Positions 1 through 4,329 of a stretch of DNA of 5,148 bases are shown piece by piece. The first letter of the stretch is position 1; each line of letters opens with the position of its first letter. The position numbers were made by a program, and so were the translations under genes. The notes beneath the pieces are model-generated. The model did not search any database and was not told the origin of the DNA. It saw only the letters and a program-made list of their open reading frames with translations. The stretch spans positions 1-5,148 of the forward strand of contig DEIW01000040.1 in assembly GCA_002352705.1 (NCBI GenBank), written 5' to 3'. Origin of the DNA: Bacteroidales bacterium UBA2764. Its GTDB lineage: Bacteria; Bacteroidota; Bacteroidia; Bacteroidales; Paludibacteraceae.

Positions 1-75
1 ATATACTTCATTTATTCCTTCTTGTTTGAATCCAAGTGAGAGCAATACCTCTTTGAAATTGTTGATAGTTATCAT
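1..75 (-). CDS. N-terminus of a putative N6-adenine DNA methyltransferase of a restriction-modification system (partial)
   Basis: Only the first 25 codons are inside the window; the frame is open to the left edge. The peptide begins MITINNFKEVLLSLGFKQEG. From memory, this opening (ITxxNFKxxLLxLGF followed by a short acidic or polar stretch) is typical of Bacteroidota DNA methyltransferase/restriction subunits, where it precedes a nuclease-like domain and an N6-adenine methylase domain. No catalytic motif is visible here, so the assignment rests on the N-terminus alone. The ATG start at 73-75 has no Shine-Dalgarno sequence, as is usual for Bacteroidota, and follows an AT-rich stretch. A nine-codon ORF (98 to 72) ends in an ATGA overlap with this start. 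A terminator-like hairpin lies about 34 bases upstream. The family is plausible but unproven. Confidence 0.5.
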   Translation of the reverse strand, partial: MITINNFKEVLLSLGFKQEGINEVY

Positions 76-108
76 ATTGTTGCTGTAATTAAATTCATTT
101 ATATACAC

Positions 109-144
109 AAAAAGCGCAGGACCTGTATCGTTACTTGTCCTGCG
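109..144 (-). terminator. Terminator- or attenuator-like hairpin upstream of the methyltransferase
   Basis: Read on the minus strand, an 8-base perfect stem (CGCAGGAC at 144-137 pairing with GTCCTGCG at 122-115) with a 14-base loop is followed after one C by five T residues (113-109). This is the form of an intrinsic terminator, although the loop is long and the T-run short. It lies 33 bases before the methyltransferase ATG and about 270 bases after the ORF6N stop. It could end the ORF6N transcript or attenuate transcription into the methyltransferase gene. Confidence 0.5.
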
Positions 145-205
145 GTTCTGGGCTCTGCAAAGCCAATCGTAATAAGACAAGCAACACAGAGCCTACGCTG
201 AAAAA

Positions 206-241
206 GTATATAGTACACTAAAAGAGTGTGTATTTATATAC
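206..241. repeat. Imperfect inverted repeat (hairpin)
   Basis: GTATATA (206-212) pairs with TATATAC (235-241). Inside it ACACT (215-219) pairs with AGTGT (225-229) around a five-base loop, separated from the outer stem by an asymmetric internal loop. It is AT-rich and lacks a following T-run on either strand, so it is not a good terminator. Its role is unknown; it could be a protein-binding site or an mRNA leader structure. Confidence 0.35.
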
Positions 242-417
242 CCAACATAAGCATCTACTGTTGCATTGCTTTGACTACGATTTTTAGAACTTGCAGATTC
301 AGAACCGTCAAAACAAGCGTAAATAAACGCCTTTTATATAATATGTACTCACTTTTTTACGCTGCTGAGCTCAGCGGTATCTTTGAACTATCGCAGATTA
401 TGCGCCAGTTGGTTTTC

Positions 418-1341
418 TTACATCTTACTCAGCAACTCATCCGTTGGTTGCTCCAGTTTGACGAAGCCGAACCACTTCTTGCCGAGGTCTTTGAGGCTTG
501 CGCCGATAAGATAGACGGTGTCATCTATACACAAGAAGCGATCATGAGCACGGTCGAACGGCTCTACCTCTATCGGCGCATACTGCGCGTTGTGTTTCTC
601 AAAATCCAAACTCAGCTGATGGGATATGTTTCTGGTATAAATCTTTGCAGACACGCCTTTGTTCCGCTTGTCCAGCATAGCCAGAACACTATCGTCCACA
701 TAGTTGTCAATCAGCACAATGCGTTTCTTCGCCTCGCGTATGCGATCGTTGATAAAGGTATAGGCATCAAATATCTGCCCGTCAAAGAAAATACCCTGTT
801 GCGGTTTCACACTGCCATCATCCAAACGATTCAAAAGTGTCTCAAAATTATGTCCGATAGCAGCTATCTCTTGCTTGGTTTCTATGCGGAATTGTTCTAG
901 CGCATCAAGTCTTTGTAAAATACCGGCATTGGCTACGATGAAACGCCTCATGGCAACAAATGCCTCTATAATCTGCACACTGAGATGAACCGCGACATCA
1001 CTGCGCAGCACTGCTGAAAGCATGGCTACTCCCTGCTCCGTAAAAGCATAAGGAGTTGTGGGGGAATGTTTGAGGGGTTGAAACCTATCACACTTTGTGA
1101 TAAGTTCATCTGTTTCGGATGGTGTCAGTTGGAAACGGAAACTCTCAGGAAAGCGTGCCGCATTACGTTTTACCGCTTGATTAAGAGCAATCGTCTTGAT
1201 TTGGTACAATTCGGCAAGGTCGCGGTCTAACATCACCTGAGTTCCCCGTATTGTGAAAATACGGTGTTCTATCTCTTGTTGACTGTATGATAGTTCTAAA
1301 GAGCCGGTAGTATGATGTTTTGTCAAAGTGCTATCTGCCAT
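418..1341 (-). CDS. ORF6N-domain protein with C-terminal phospholipase-D-like region
   Basis: The protein has 307 residues. Residues about 24-110 match the ORF6N domain, a putative DNA-binding domain known from phage and mobile-element proteins. Key segments are FTIRGTQVMLDRDLAELY (29-46), ALNQAVKRNAARFPESFRF (52-70) and YAFTEQGVAML (98-108). A helical, coiled-coil-like linker follows at about 140-175. Residues 183-300 look like a single phospholipase-D-like unit: IVLIDNYVDDSVLAML, then H266-D-R268-x4-D273 (an HxKx4D motif with Arg for Lys) and GASLKDLGKK (280-289). With only one such motif and Arg in place of the catalytic Lys, enzymatic activity is doubtful. The ATG at 1339-1341 fits the promoter at 1381-1411. 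Related genes often occur inside Bacteroidota restriction-modification loci, in keeping with the methyltransferase start to the left. Cellular role unknown. Confidence 0.88.
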   Translation of the reverse strand: MADSTLTKHHTTGSLELSYSQQEIEHRIFTIRGTQVMLDRDLAELYQIKTIALNQAVKRNAARFPESFRFQLTPSETDELITKCDRFQPLKHSPTTPYAFTEQGVAMLSAVLRSDVAVHLSVQIIEAFVAMRRFIVANAGILQRLDALEQFRIETKQEIAAIGHNFETLLNRLDDGSVKPQQGIFFDGQIFDAYTFINDRIREAKKRIVLIDNYVDDSVLAMLDKRNKGVSAKIYTRNISHQLSLDFEKHNAQYAPIEVEPFDRAHDRFLCIDDTVYLIGASLKDLGKKWFGFVKLEQPTDELLSKM

Positions 1342-1380
1342 TTTGCATCAAGTTACTGACCACTTGCACTAATCCGTCTG

Positions 1381-1411
1381 CAAAGATACATTTTTTTTCG
1401 GAATTACGCAA
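1381..1411 (-). promoter_or_regulatory. Promoter of the ORF6N-domain gene
   Basis: On the minus strand a -33 TTG (1411-1409) and a -7 TATCTTTG (1388-1381) are separated by exactly 20 bases, the Bacteroidota sigma-A-type consensus. The spacer includes an A-rich run. Transcription would start near 1375, giving a leader of roughly 35 bases before the ATG at 1341. Confidence 0.8.
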
Positions 1412-1467
1412 GGTTTTGGGAAGAAAAATAAATTCTGCATGTTATTTTGTCGGTATAGCCTCCTGTT

Positions 1468-1503
1468 CCCGCCAACTTTATTTATGTAAAAGTCGGAAAC
1501 GGG
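1468..1503 (-). terminator. Hairpin at the 3' end of the AraC-family gene
   Basis: The hairpin starts 6 bases after the AraC-family stop codon. In the minus-strand RNA, CCCG pairs with CGGG, then after a three-U bulge CCGACUUU pairs with AAAGUUGG around a nine-base loop. One pair is G-U on this strand but would be A-C on the other, which favours function in the minus-strand transcript. No U-run follows, so it may be a transcript-end stabiliser or a non-canonical terminator rather than a classic intrinsic terminator. Confidence 0.45.
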
Positions 1504-1509
1504 ATGTCT

Positions 1510-2355
1510 TTATCCGTTGCGATAGGCTTTCGGGGTGACTCCAACGCGTGCTTTGAAGAAACGGTTGAAGAAAGCCACATTGTCGAAACCGAGGCTGAGG
1601 GCAATTTCTTTGACCTGCAGGTTGGTGATTTTGAGTTGGCTCTTGGCATCGGTGATGATAGCCTCGATGATGATATCTCCTGCGGTTCGGTTGCCTACGG
1701 CTTTGATAGTGGAACAGAGGTGCGGAAGAGTGAGCCGCATAGCCTCGGCATAGCTGCTGACATGATGCCATTCCTGGTAATGTTCGAGAACGAGGCGGCA
1801 GTAGTCCTGATATATCTCGGTCTTTCTGTCCAGGGGCTTGATAAGGTATTCGTCCTGCTCGCGTGCGTACTTGGCATAACTGGTTTGGAGGAGATTGAAG
1901 ATATGTACCATCTTCTCGGAATCCAGCATAGAGGGCGTAGCGTTGAGCGCCGCCACGACAGCTTCGTACATCTTACATAGCACCTGGGCATGGTTTTCCG
2001 AGATGCTGATGATAGGAGAATGGAGCTGCAGCGCAGAGAGGGACATCCGGTTGTTGACGGTGTTTTTCTCGAGAAACTTACTGCCGAAAACTATCCAGTA
2101 CACCAGCGCGTCATCGGAGAACTCACGGATAAGCAGAAAACTGCCGGGCTCGAGGAGCAGCACGTCGTTCGCCTTGAAATCATACTCGGTGACGTTAATC
2201 GTAGCATGGGCGGTGCCTCGTACGACCAACGCATATACGCCACATTTGATTTTACAGGGATAACGGCCGTACTCATTCATCAGTTTGCCGCTGGCGTCAC
2301 CAATCATGTAATCGCCGTAAGGGCAGTCCACAATAGGGATATTATTCTCTTTCAT
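1510..2355 (-). CDS. AraC-family transcriptional regulator
   Basis: The protein has 281 residues, typical of the family. The N-terminal half (about 1-130) looks like the cupin-type ligand-binding and dimerisation domain, with strand-rich segments such as GVYALVVRGTAHATINV and the LLLEPGSFLLI turn. The C-terminal DNA-binding domain has two helix-turn-helix units: a divergent first one at about 200-230, and a classic second one at 246-279 (VKEIALSLGFDN, then FNRFFKARVGVTPKAYR). The open frame extends 19 codons further upstream, to 2412, but that stretch contains the gene's own promoter, so the ATG at 2353-2355 (MKENNIP) is the likely start. The gene is transcribed alone. The ligand and target genes cannot be told from the sequence, and no adjacent divergent target is present. 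Confidence 0.92.
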   Translation of the reverse strand: MKENNIPIVDCPYGDYMIGDASGKLMNEYGRYPCKIKCGVYALVVRGTAHATINVTEYDFKANDVLLLEPGSFLLIREFSDDALVYWIVFGSKFLEKNTVNNRMSLSALQLHSPIISISENHAQVLCKMYEAVVAALNATPSMLDSEKMVHIFNLLQTSYAKYAREQDEYLIKPLDRKTEIYQDYCRLVLEHYQEWHHVSSYAEAMRLTLPHLCSTIKAVGNRTAGDIIIEAIITDAKSQLKITNLQVKEIALSLGFDNVAFFNRFFKARVGVTPKAYRNG

Positions 2356-2381
2356 CTTAATAAAAGTATCAAAATTCGCTG

Positions 2382-2412
2382 CAAAGGTAGTTCTTTTTTT
2401 TGAAATATGCAA
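2382..2412 (-). promoter_or_regulatory. Promoter of the AraC-family gene
   Basis: On the minus strand a TTG (2412-2410) is followed after 20 bases by TACCTTTG (2389-2382), the Bacteroidota promoter form. Transcription would start near 2375, about 20 bases before the ATG at 2355. This promoter decides the start codon, because it overlaps the upstream in-frame extension. Confidence 0.8.
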
Positions 2413-2450
2413 ATTTAAGTATGTTTTTTTTAGCCGAACGACCGTGGGGG

Positions 2451-2478
2451 GAATTGAGAATTGAGAATTGAGAATTGA
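2451..2478. repeat. Tandem heptanucleotide repeat, 4 x GAATTGA, intergenic
   Basis: Four perfect copies of GAATTGA lie in the roughly 90-base gap between the AraC-family promoter and the rpsT terminator. The unit is identical to the one that forms the tract inside the glycosyltransferase gene at 3632-3694. It overlaps no evident gene or regulatory site here, so copy-number changes would probably be neutral. Confidence 0.9.
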
Positions 2479-2499
2479 AAGACCGCTTCGCTCAAAGAC

Positions 2500-2530
2500 A
2501 AAAAAAAAGAACCATCGATAGTGATGGTTC
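2500..2530 (-). terminator. Intrinsic terminator of the tRNA-Glu/rpsT transcript
   Basis: On the minus strand a perfect 8-base stem (GAACCATC at 2530-2523 with GATGGTTC at 2516-2509) encloses a six-base loop and runs straight into nine T residues (2508-2500). It lies 22 bases after the rpsT stop codon. This is a textbook Rho-independent terminator. Confidence 0.93.
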
Positions 2531-2552
2531 CGTTTGACCTTTACGTATTCGT

Positions 2553-2807
2553 TTACGCCAATTTATTCACAAAGCGCGCGAGCTTCGATTTGAGGTTAGC
2601 TGCTTTGTTGTTGTGAATGATATGACGCTTAGCCAATTTGTCGAGCATAGAGCTAACCTTCGGGAGCGCAGCTGTAGCTGCAGCTTTGTCGGTAGTCTTG
2701 CGCAGGTCACGCACAGCGTTACGTGCGGTTTTAGCGTAGTAATGATTGTGTGCTTTGCGCGCTGCCGTTTGGCGGATACGCTTCAAAGAGCTTTTGTGAT
2801 TTGCCAT
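2553..2807 (-). CDS. rpsT: 30S ribosomal protein S20
   Basis: The protein has 84 residues, the usual length for S20. It is very rich in Lys, Arg and Ala, and begins with the family signature MANHKSSLKRIRQTAARK. The later segments RDLRKTTDKAAATAALPKVSSMLDKLAKRHIIHNNKAA and KSKLARF also fit S20, a helical-bundle protein that binds 16S rRNA during assembly of the small subunit. The frame is open 8 codons further upstream, but the ATG at 2805-2807 gives the conserved N-terminus and is chosen as the start. It follows an A-rich, G-poor leader without a Shine-Dalgarno sequence. The gene lies 116 bases downstream of tRNA-Glu with no separate promoter that I can see, so the two are probably co-transcribed and end at the terminator at 2500-2530. 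Confidence 0.97.
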   Translation of the reverse strand: MANHKSSLKRIRQTAARKAHNHYYAKTARNAVRDLRKTTDKAAATAALPKVSSMLDKLAKRHIIHNNKAANLKSKLARFVNKLA

Positions 2808-2824
2808 CTTTGTTTGTTTTTTAT

Positions 2825-2858
2825 CGCCCATGTATGGTCGATACCATATATTCGGGCG
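2825..2858 (-). promoter_or_regulatory. Hairpin in the rpsT 5' leader
   Basis: In the minus-strand RNA, CGCCC (2858-2854) pairs with GGGCG (2829-2825). Inside it UAUGGU pairs with ACCAUA (2848-2843 with 2838-2833) around a four-base loop, with an internal loop between the two stems. Its base is 17 A-rich bases before the rpsT ATG. It may affect rpsT translation or mRNA stability. S20 is known to repress its own synthesis in E. coli, but an S20-binding role here is only a guess. Confidence 0.4.
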
Positions 2859-2870
2859 GGATTAGTTATT

Positions 2871-2903
2871 ATCCCTTGGCGATGAGAGGAAAAGCCTCGG
2901 GAT
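2871..2903 (-). promoter_or_regulatory. Hairpin in the tRNA-Glu to rpsT spacer
   Basis: In the minus-strand RNA, AUCCC (2903-2899) pairs with GGGAU (2875-2871). Stacked on it, GAGG (2898-2895) pairs with CCUC (2889-2886) around a five-base loop, leaving a ten-base bulge on one side. It lies about 20 bases beyond the tRNA 3' end and could help processing of the tRNA from the rpsT mRNA. No T-run follows, so it is not a terminator. Confidence 0.3.
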
Positions 2904-2923
2904 TTGACTTTAGGGAAGGTCTG

Positions 2924-2995
2924 TAGTGCCAAGGGGAATCGAACCCCTATTGCAAGAATGAAAATCTTGAGTACTAACCGTTATACGATGGCACC
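2924..2995 (-). tRNA. tRNA-Glu (anticodon UUC)
   Basis: The 72-base cloverleaf folds fully. The acceptor stem is GGTGCCA with TGGCACT (first pair G-U, discriminator A). The D arm contains AACGGTTAGT. The anticodon stem CAAGA/TCTTG encloses loop TTTTCAT, giving anticodon TTC at 2962-2960. The variable loop has four bases, and the T arm is AGGGG/CCCCT with loop TTCGATT. The 3' CCA is not encoded and must be added enzymatically. The gene sits between a structured leader and rpsT and probably shares one transcript with rpsT, from which it is cut by RNase P at 2995 and by 3' processing. Confidence 0.97.
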
Positions 2996-3004
2996 GCGCT
3001 TGCA

Positions 3005-3109
3005 TTAACACTCGCGTGACTGCGGGCTCTGCCCTTGTATAACGCTACGTGTTATGCTACGCTTTTCGGTCCGCAAACGCTTCGCTGGTTTACGTCCCGA
3101 GGGTACCAT
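3005..3109 (-). CDS. Possible 34-residue basic small protein in the tRNA-Glu leader
   Basis: An ATG (3109-3107) about 23 bases after the expected transcription start opens a 34-codon frame ending in TAA (3007-3005). The product begins MVPSGRKPAKRLRTEKRS and carries nine Lys/Arg against two Glu. The N-terminal PSGRK...KR faintly recalls short basic proteins annotated in Bacteroidota, but the remainder does not. The same DNA folds strongly as RNA, so the reading frame may be accidental. I have no evidence of translation beyond a start codon placed near the promoter. Confidence 0.2.
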   Translation of the reverse strand: MVPSGRKPAKRLRTEKRSITRSVIQGQSPQSREC

Positions 3110-3120
3110 GCGGAGTGTTA
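3006..3120 (-). ncRNA. Structured leader RNA 5' of tRNA-Glu (candidate)
   Basis: An 8-base helix (TAACACTC at 3120-3113 with GAGTGTTA at 3013-3006) closes a domain of about 99 bases. Inside are CGUAAAC/GUUUGCG (minus strand; a 7-pair stem including one G-U that would be A-C on the opposite strand), AUAAC/GUUAU, and GGGC-AGA-GCCC (3034-3024). The outer helix ends 10 bases before the tRNA 5' end. It may simply be a processed 5' leader, or a separate small RNA released when RNase P cuts. I do not recognise a known RNA family in it. Confidence 0.3.
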
Positions 3121-3138
3121 GTCTGACGAAAAAGCGTG

Positions 3139-3169
3139 CAAAGGTACTACATTTTTTTGAAATGACCAA
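3139..3169 (-). promoter_or_regulatory. Promoter of the tRNA-Glu/rpsT transcript
   Basis: On the minus strand TTG (3169-3167), 20 bases, then TACCTTTG (3146-3139) match the Bacteroidota promoter form. The predicted start is near 3132, giving a leader of about 135 bases before the tRNA. The -33 element lies inside a small inverted repeat CCAAA-TAT-TTTGG (3166-3178). The promoter begins only 18 bases after the glycosyltransferase stop, with no minus-strand terminator between, so read-through from the upstream gene is likely. Confidence 0.8.
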
Positions 3170-3186
3170 ATATTTTGGCATTTTTT

Positions 3187-4209
3187 TTACTTTGAGGTGC
3201 ATTTTTGTGTCCAAAACGCCAAATATTCCTGTTCCGGCTGCCCTGGAGTGGGGATTAATTCTATGATGGGGATTTGAGATTTGAGGACTGATGATTGCAG
3301 GAGTCCCAGAGCCTCCAAATCCATGATGGTAGAGTAGCCGGAGCGTGCGATGATATGTTTGGCTCCAAGCAATGCTTTTGCCAGTTCGGCATCGCTCATC
3401 GTTGGTACGAGTGTTATGTTACCCCGTTTGATACGGGTGTTAGGGCGGTGCATCAGTCCCTGAACGATCAGCACGGACTCATCCTTGCCGGCATACCGGT
3501 CTATGATTTCCCGCTCCAGAAGAGTTCGTTGAGGCTCTAACCCGCTCAAAACGACTGCCGTTTCCGTGACCATTTCGTGACCACTACGGACGTCATTGTA
3601 GCCTTTGAACCGGCTGAGAGGGCCGATGTATTTGAGAATTGAGAATTGAGAATTGAGAATTGAGAATTGAGAATTGAGGATTGAGGATTGAGGATGGCTT
3701 AGTTCGCCGGCGAGACTGCGTGCGGGGTCCTCGTAATCCGGCACCCATACCTTATTAAAACGCGTGTATATGCGTGCATGCAGGCGCGAAGCGATACCTT
3801 CCGCCCATCGCCAGCCTTTCGGTAGCATGATATGCAACTGATGGGTGACGTAGATGCACTCTGTACTTTTGCTATACAGCCCGAAGCGGTTGTCGGAGAT
3901 CACGCGGTCGATGGATTCTTCTTTGAGCAACGCGCGCAGCATCACATGGTCTTTATACGCCCAAAGGATGATTTTCGGCAGCGCGCACAGGATTGCCCAT
4001 ACCTGCCTTTTGCCGGCACTATAGCGGAGGTGCAACGGTGCGAGGTAGGTGTATCGCAGTTTCGGGAAGTGTTTGCGCAGCAATGTCAGGCTCTCGCCGT
4101 CACCGCCTAAAACCACTTCATGCCCCTCGTTCAGAAAACGCTGAATGAGCGGTACACAGCGGCTGGCATGGCCTAACCCCCAGTTTAATGGTGCGACGAG
4201 AATCTTCAC
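3187..4209 (-). CDS. MurG-like GT-B glycosyltransferase with internal heptanucleotide tract
   Basis: The protein has 340 residues. The N-terminal domain starts MKILVAPLNWGLGHASR, with the Gly-rich loop of GT-B/family-28 enzymes related to MurG. SDNRFGL (about 105) and VTHQLHIMLP follow. The C-terminal domain starts at YIGPLSRF (194) and contains VVLSGLEPQRT, VLIVQG, ARSGYSTIMDLEALG (288-302), where the nucleotide sugar would bind, and PTPGQPEQEYLA (320-331). Donor and acceptor are unknown; a cell-envelope glycan is likely. The start is GTG (4209-4207), the only plausible start because the upstream tract contains no G on this strand. Residues about 172-193 are encoded by nine heptamers, and residues about 304-313 by a degenerate heptad tract; both look like additions to the family fold. 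The end, 9 residues after EQEYLA, seems short. The gene follows the radical SAM gene, probably in one operon. Confidence 0.87.
   Translation of the reverse strand: MKILVAPLNWGLGHASRCVPLIQRFLNEGHEVVLGGDGESLTLLRKHFPKLRYTYLAPLHLRYSAGKRQVWAILCALPKIILWAYKDHVMLRALLKEESIDRVISDNRFGLYSKSTECIYVTHQLHIMLPKGWRWAEGIASRLHARIYTRFNKVWVPDYEDPARSLAGELSHPQSSILNSQFSILNSQFSILKYIGPLSRFKGYNDVRSGHEMVTETAVVLSGLEPQRTLLEREIIDRYAGKDESVLIVQGLMHRPNTRIKRGNITLVPTMSDAELAKALLGAKHIIARSGYSTIMDLEALGLLQSSVLKSQIPIIELIPTPGQPEQEYLAFWTQKCTSK
3271..3298. repeat. Degenerate heptanucleotide tract inside the glycosyltransferase gene
   Basis: Four diverged heptads (GATTTGA twice, GGACTGA, TGATTGC) encode LQSSVLKSQI near the C-terminus, between the SGYSTIMDLEALG and PTPGQ motifs. 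They keep the same register as the main tract (QSSVLKSQ here, QSSILNSQ there), with 23 of 27 coding bases identical by eye. This looks like an older, decayed copy of the same repeat. Confidence 0.6.
3632..3694. repeat. Tandem heptanucleotide tract in the glycosyltransferase gene (9 units)
   Basis: Six copies of TTGAGAA (3632-3673) are followed by three of TTGAGGA (3674-3694), 63 bases in all. On the coding strand they read as the seven-residue repeat NSQFSIL at the linker between the two GT-B domains. The repeat itself has no stop codon in any coding-strand frame. Loss of one unit would lead to a TGA at 3548-3546, and gain of one unit to a TGA at 3595-3593. Either change would remove the C-terminal domain. 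Confidence 0.95.
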
Positions 4210-4212
4210 GGG

Positions 4213-4327
4213 AATGATGGATTGATGGAATGATGGATTGATGAATGATGGATGATGGATTGATGGAATGATGAATGATGGAATGATGAATGATGGATTG
4301 ATGGAATGATGGATTGATGGAATGATG
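4213..4327. repeat. G-free (coding strand) 7/8-base tandem tract between the radical SAM and glycosyltransferase genes
   Basis: The 115-base tract consists of 15 units: ten 8-mers (AATGATGG or ATTGATGG) and five 7-mers that lack one base. It fills nearly the whole gap between the radical SAM stop (4332-4330) and the GTG start at 4209. The transcribed RNA has no G, so it contains no start codon and little possible structure; it also has no TAA. It resembles an unstructured leader feeding ribosomes to the GTG. Unit-number changes would alter the spacing of the two genes. Confidence 0.92.
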
Positions 4328-4329
4328 TT

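Larger units (their letters stand above)
76..417. other. Gene-free 342-base region between the ORF6N gene and the methyltransferase start
   Basis: I find no convincing protein gene here on either strand. The stretch is AT-rich and contains several inverted repeats: a terminator-like hairpin (109-144), a 7-base pair GGCTCTG/CAGAGCC (151-157 with 187-193), an imperfect hairpin (206-241), a weak GCGT/ACGC pair (317-330) and a 12-base palindrome GCTGAGCTCAGC (364-375). The methyltransferase on the left must be expressed through or from this DNA, but I cannot point to a good TTG...TAnnTTTG promoter in it. Confidence 0.6.

Noticed and set aside
364..375. Palindrome GCTGAGCTCAGC as terminator of the ORF6N gene
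   Set aside because: On the minus strand it is followed by A residues rather than T, so it lacks the form of a terminator.
226..900. A 224-codon plus-strand open frame
   Set aside because: Most of it lies opposite the well-supported ORF6N gene, and its sequence resembles no family. It has no promoter of the Bacteroidota form in front.
1504..2403. Several plus- and minus-strand open frames of 60 to 158 codons across the AraC-family gene
   Set aside because: They overlap a clear AraC-family gene in other frames and have low-complexity or nonsensical translations.
2356..2412. Upstream extension of the AraC-family protein by 19 residues
   Set aside because: The stretch contains the TTG-N20-TACCTTTG promoter, so it cannot be translated from that promoter's transcript.
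2924..2995. Integration site (att) of a mobile element at the tRNA gene
   Set aside because: I saw no integrase gene and no repeated copy of the tRNA 3' end in the window.
3166..3188. Plus-strand terminator (CCAAA-TAT-TTTGG followed by a T-run)
   Set aside because: The stem has only five pairs, mostly A-T, and no plus-strand gene would use it. The DNA is part of the tRNA-Glu promoter.
3005..3214. A 69-codon minus-strand frame running from the end of the glycosyltransferase into the tRNA leader
   Set aside because: It spans the tRNA-Glu promoter and begins inside the glycosyltransferase gene. Only the last 34 codons, after the promoter, are worth considering.
4213..4327. CRISPR array
   Set aside because: Units are 7-8 bases with no spacers; this is a simple tandem repeat.
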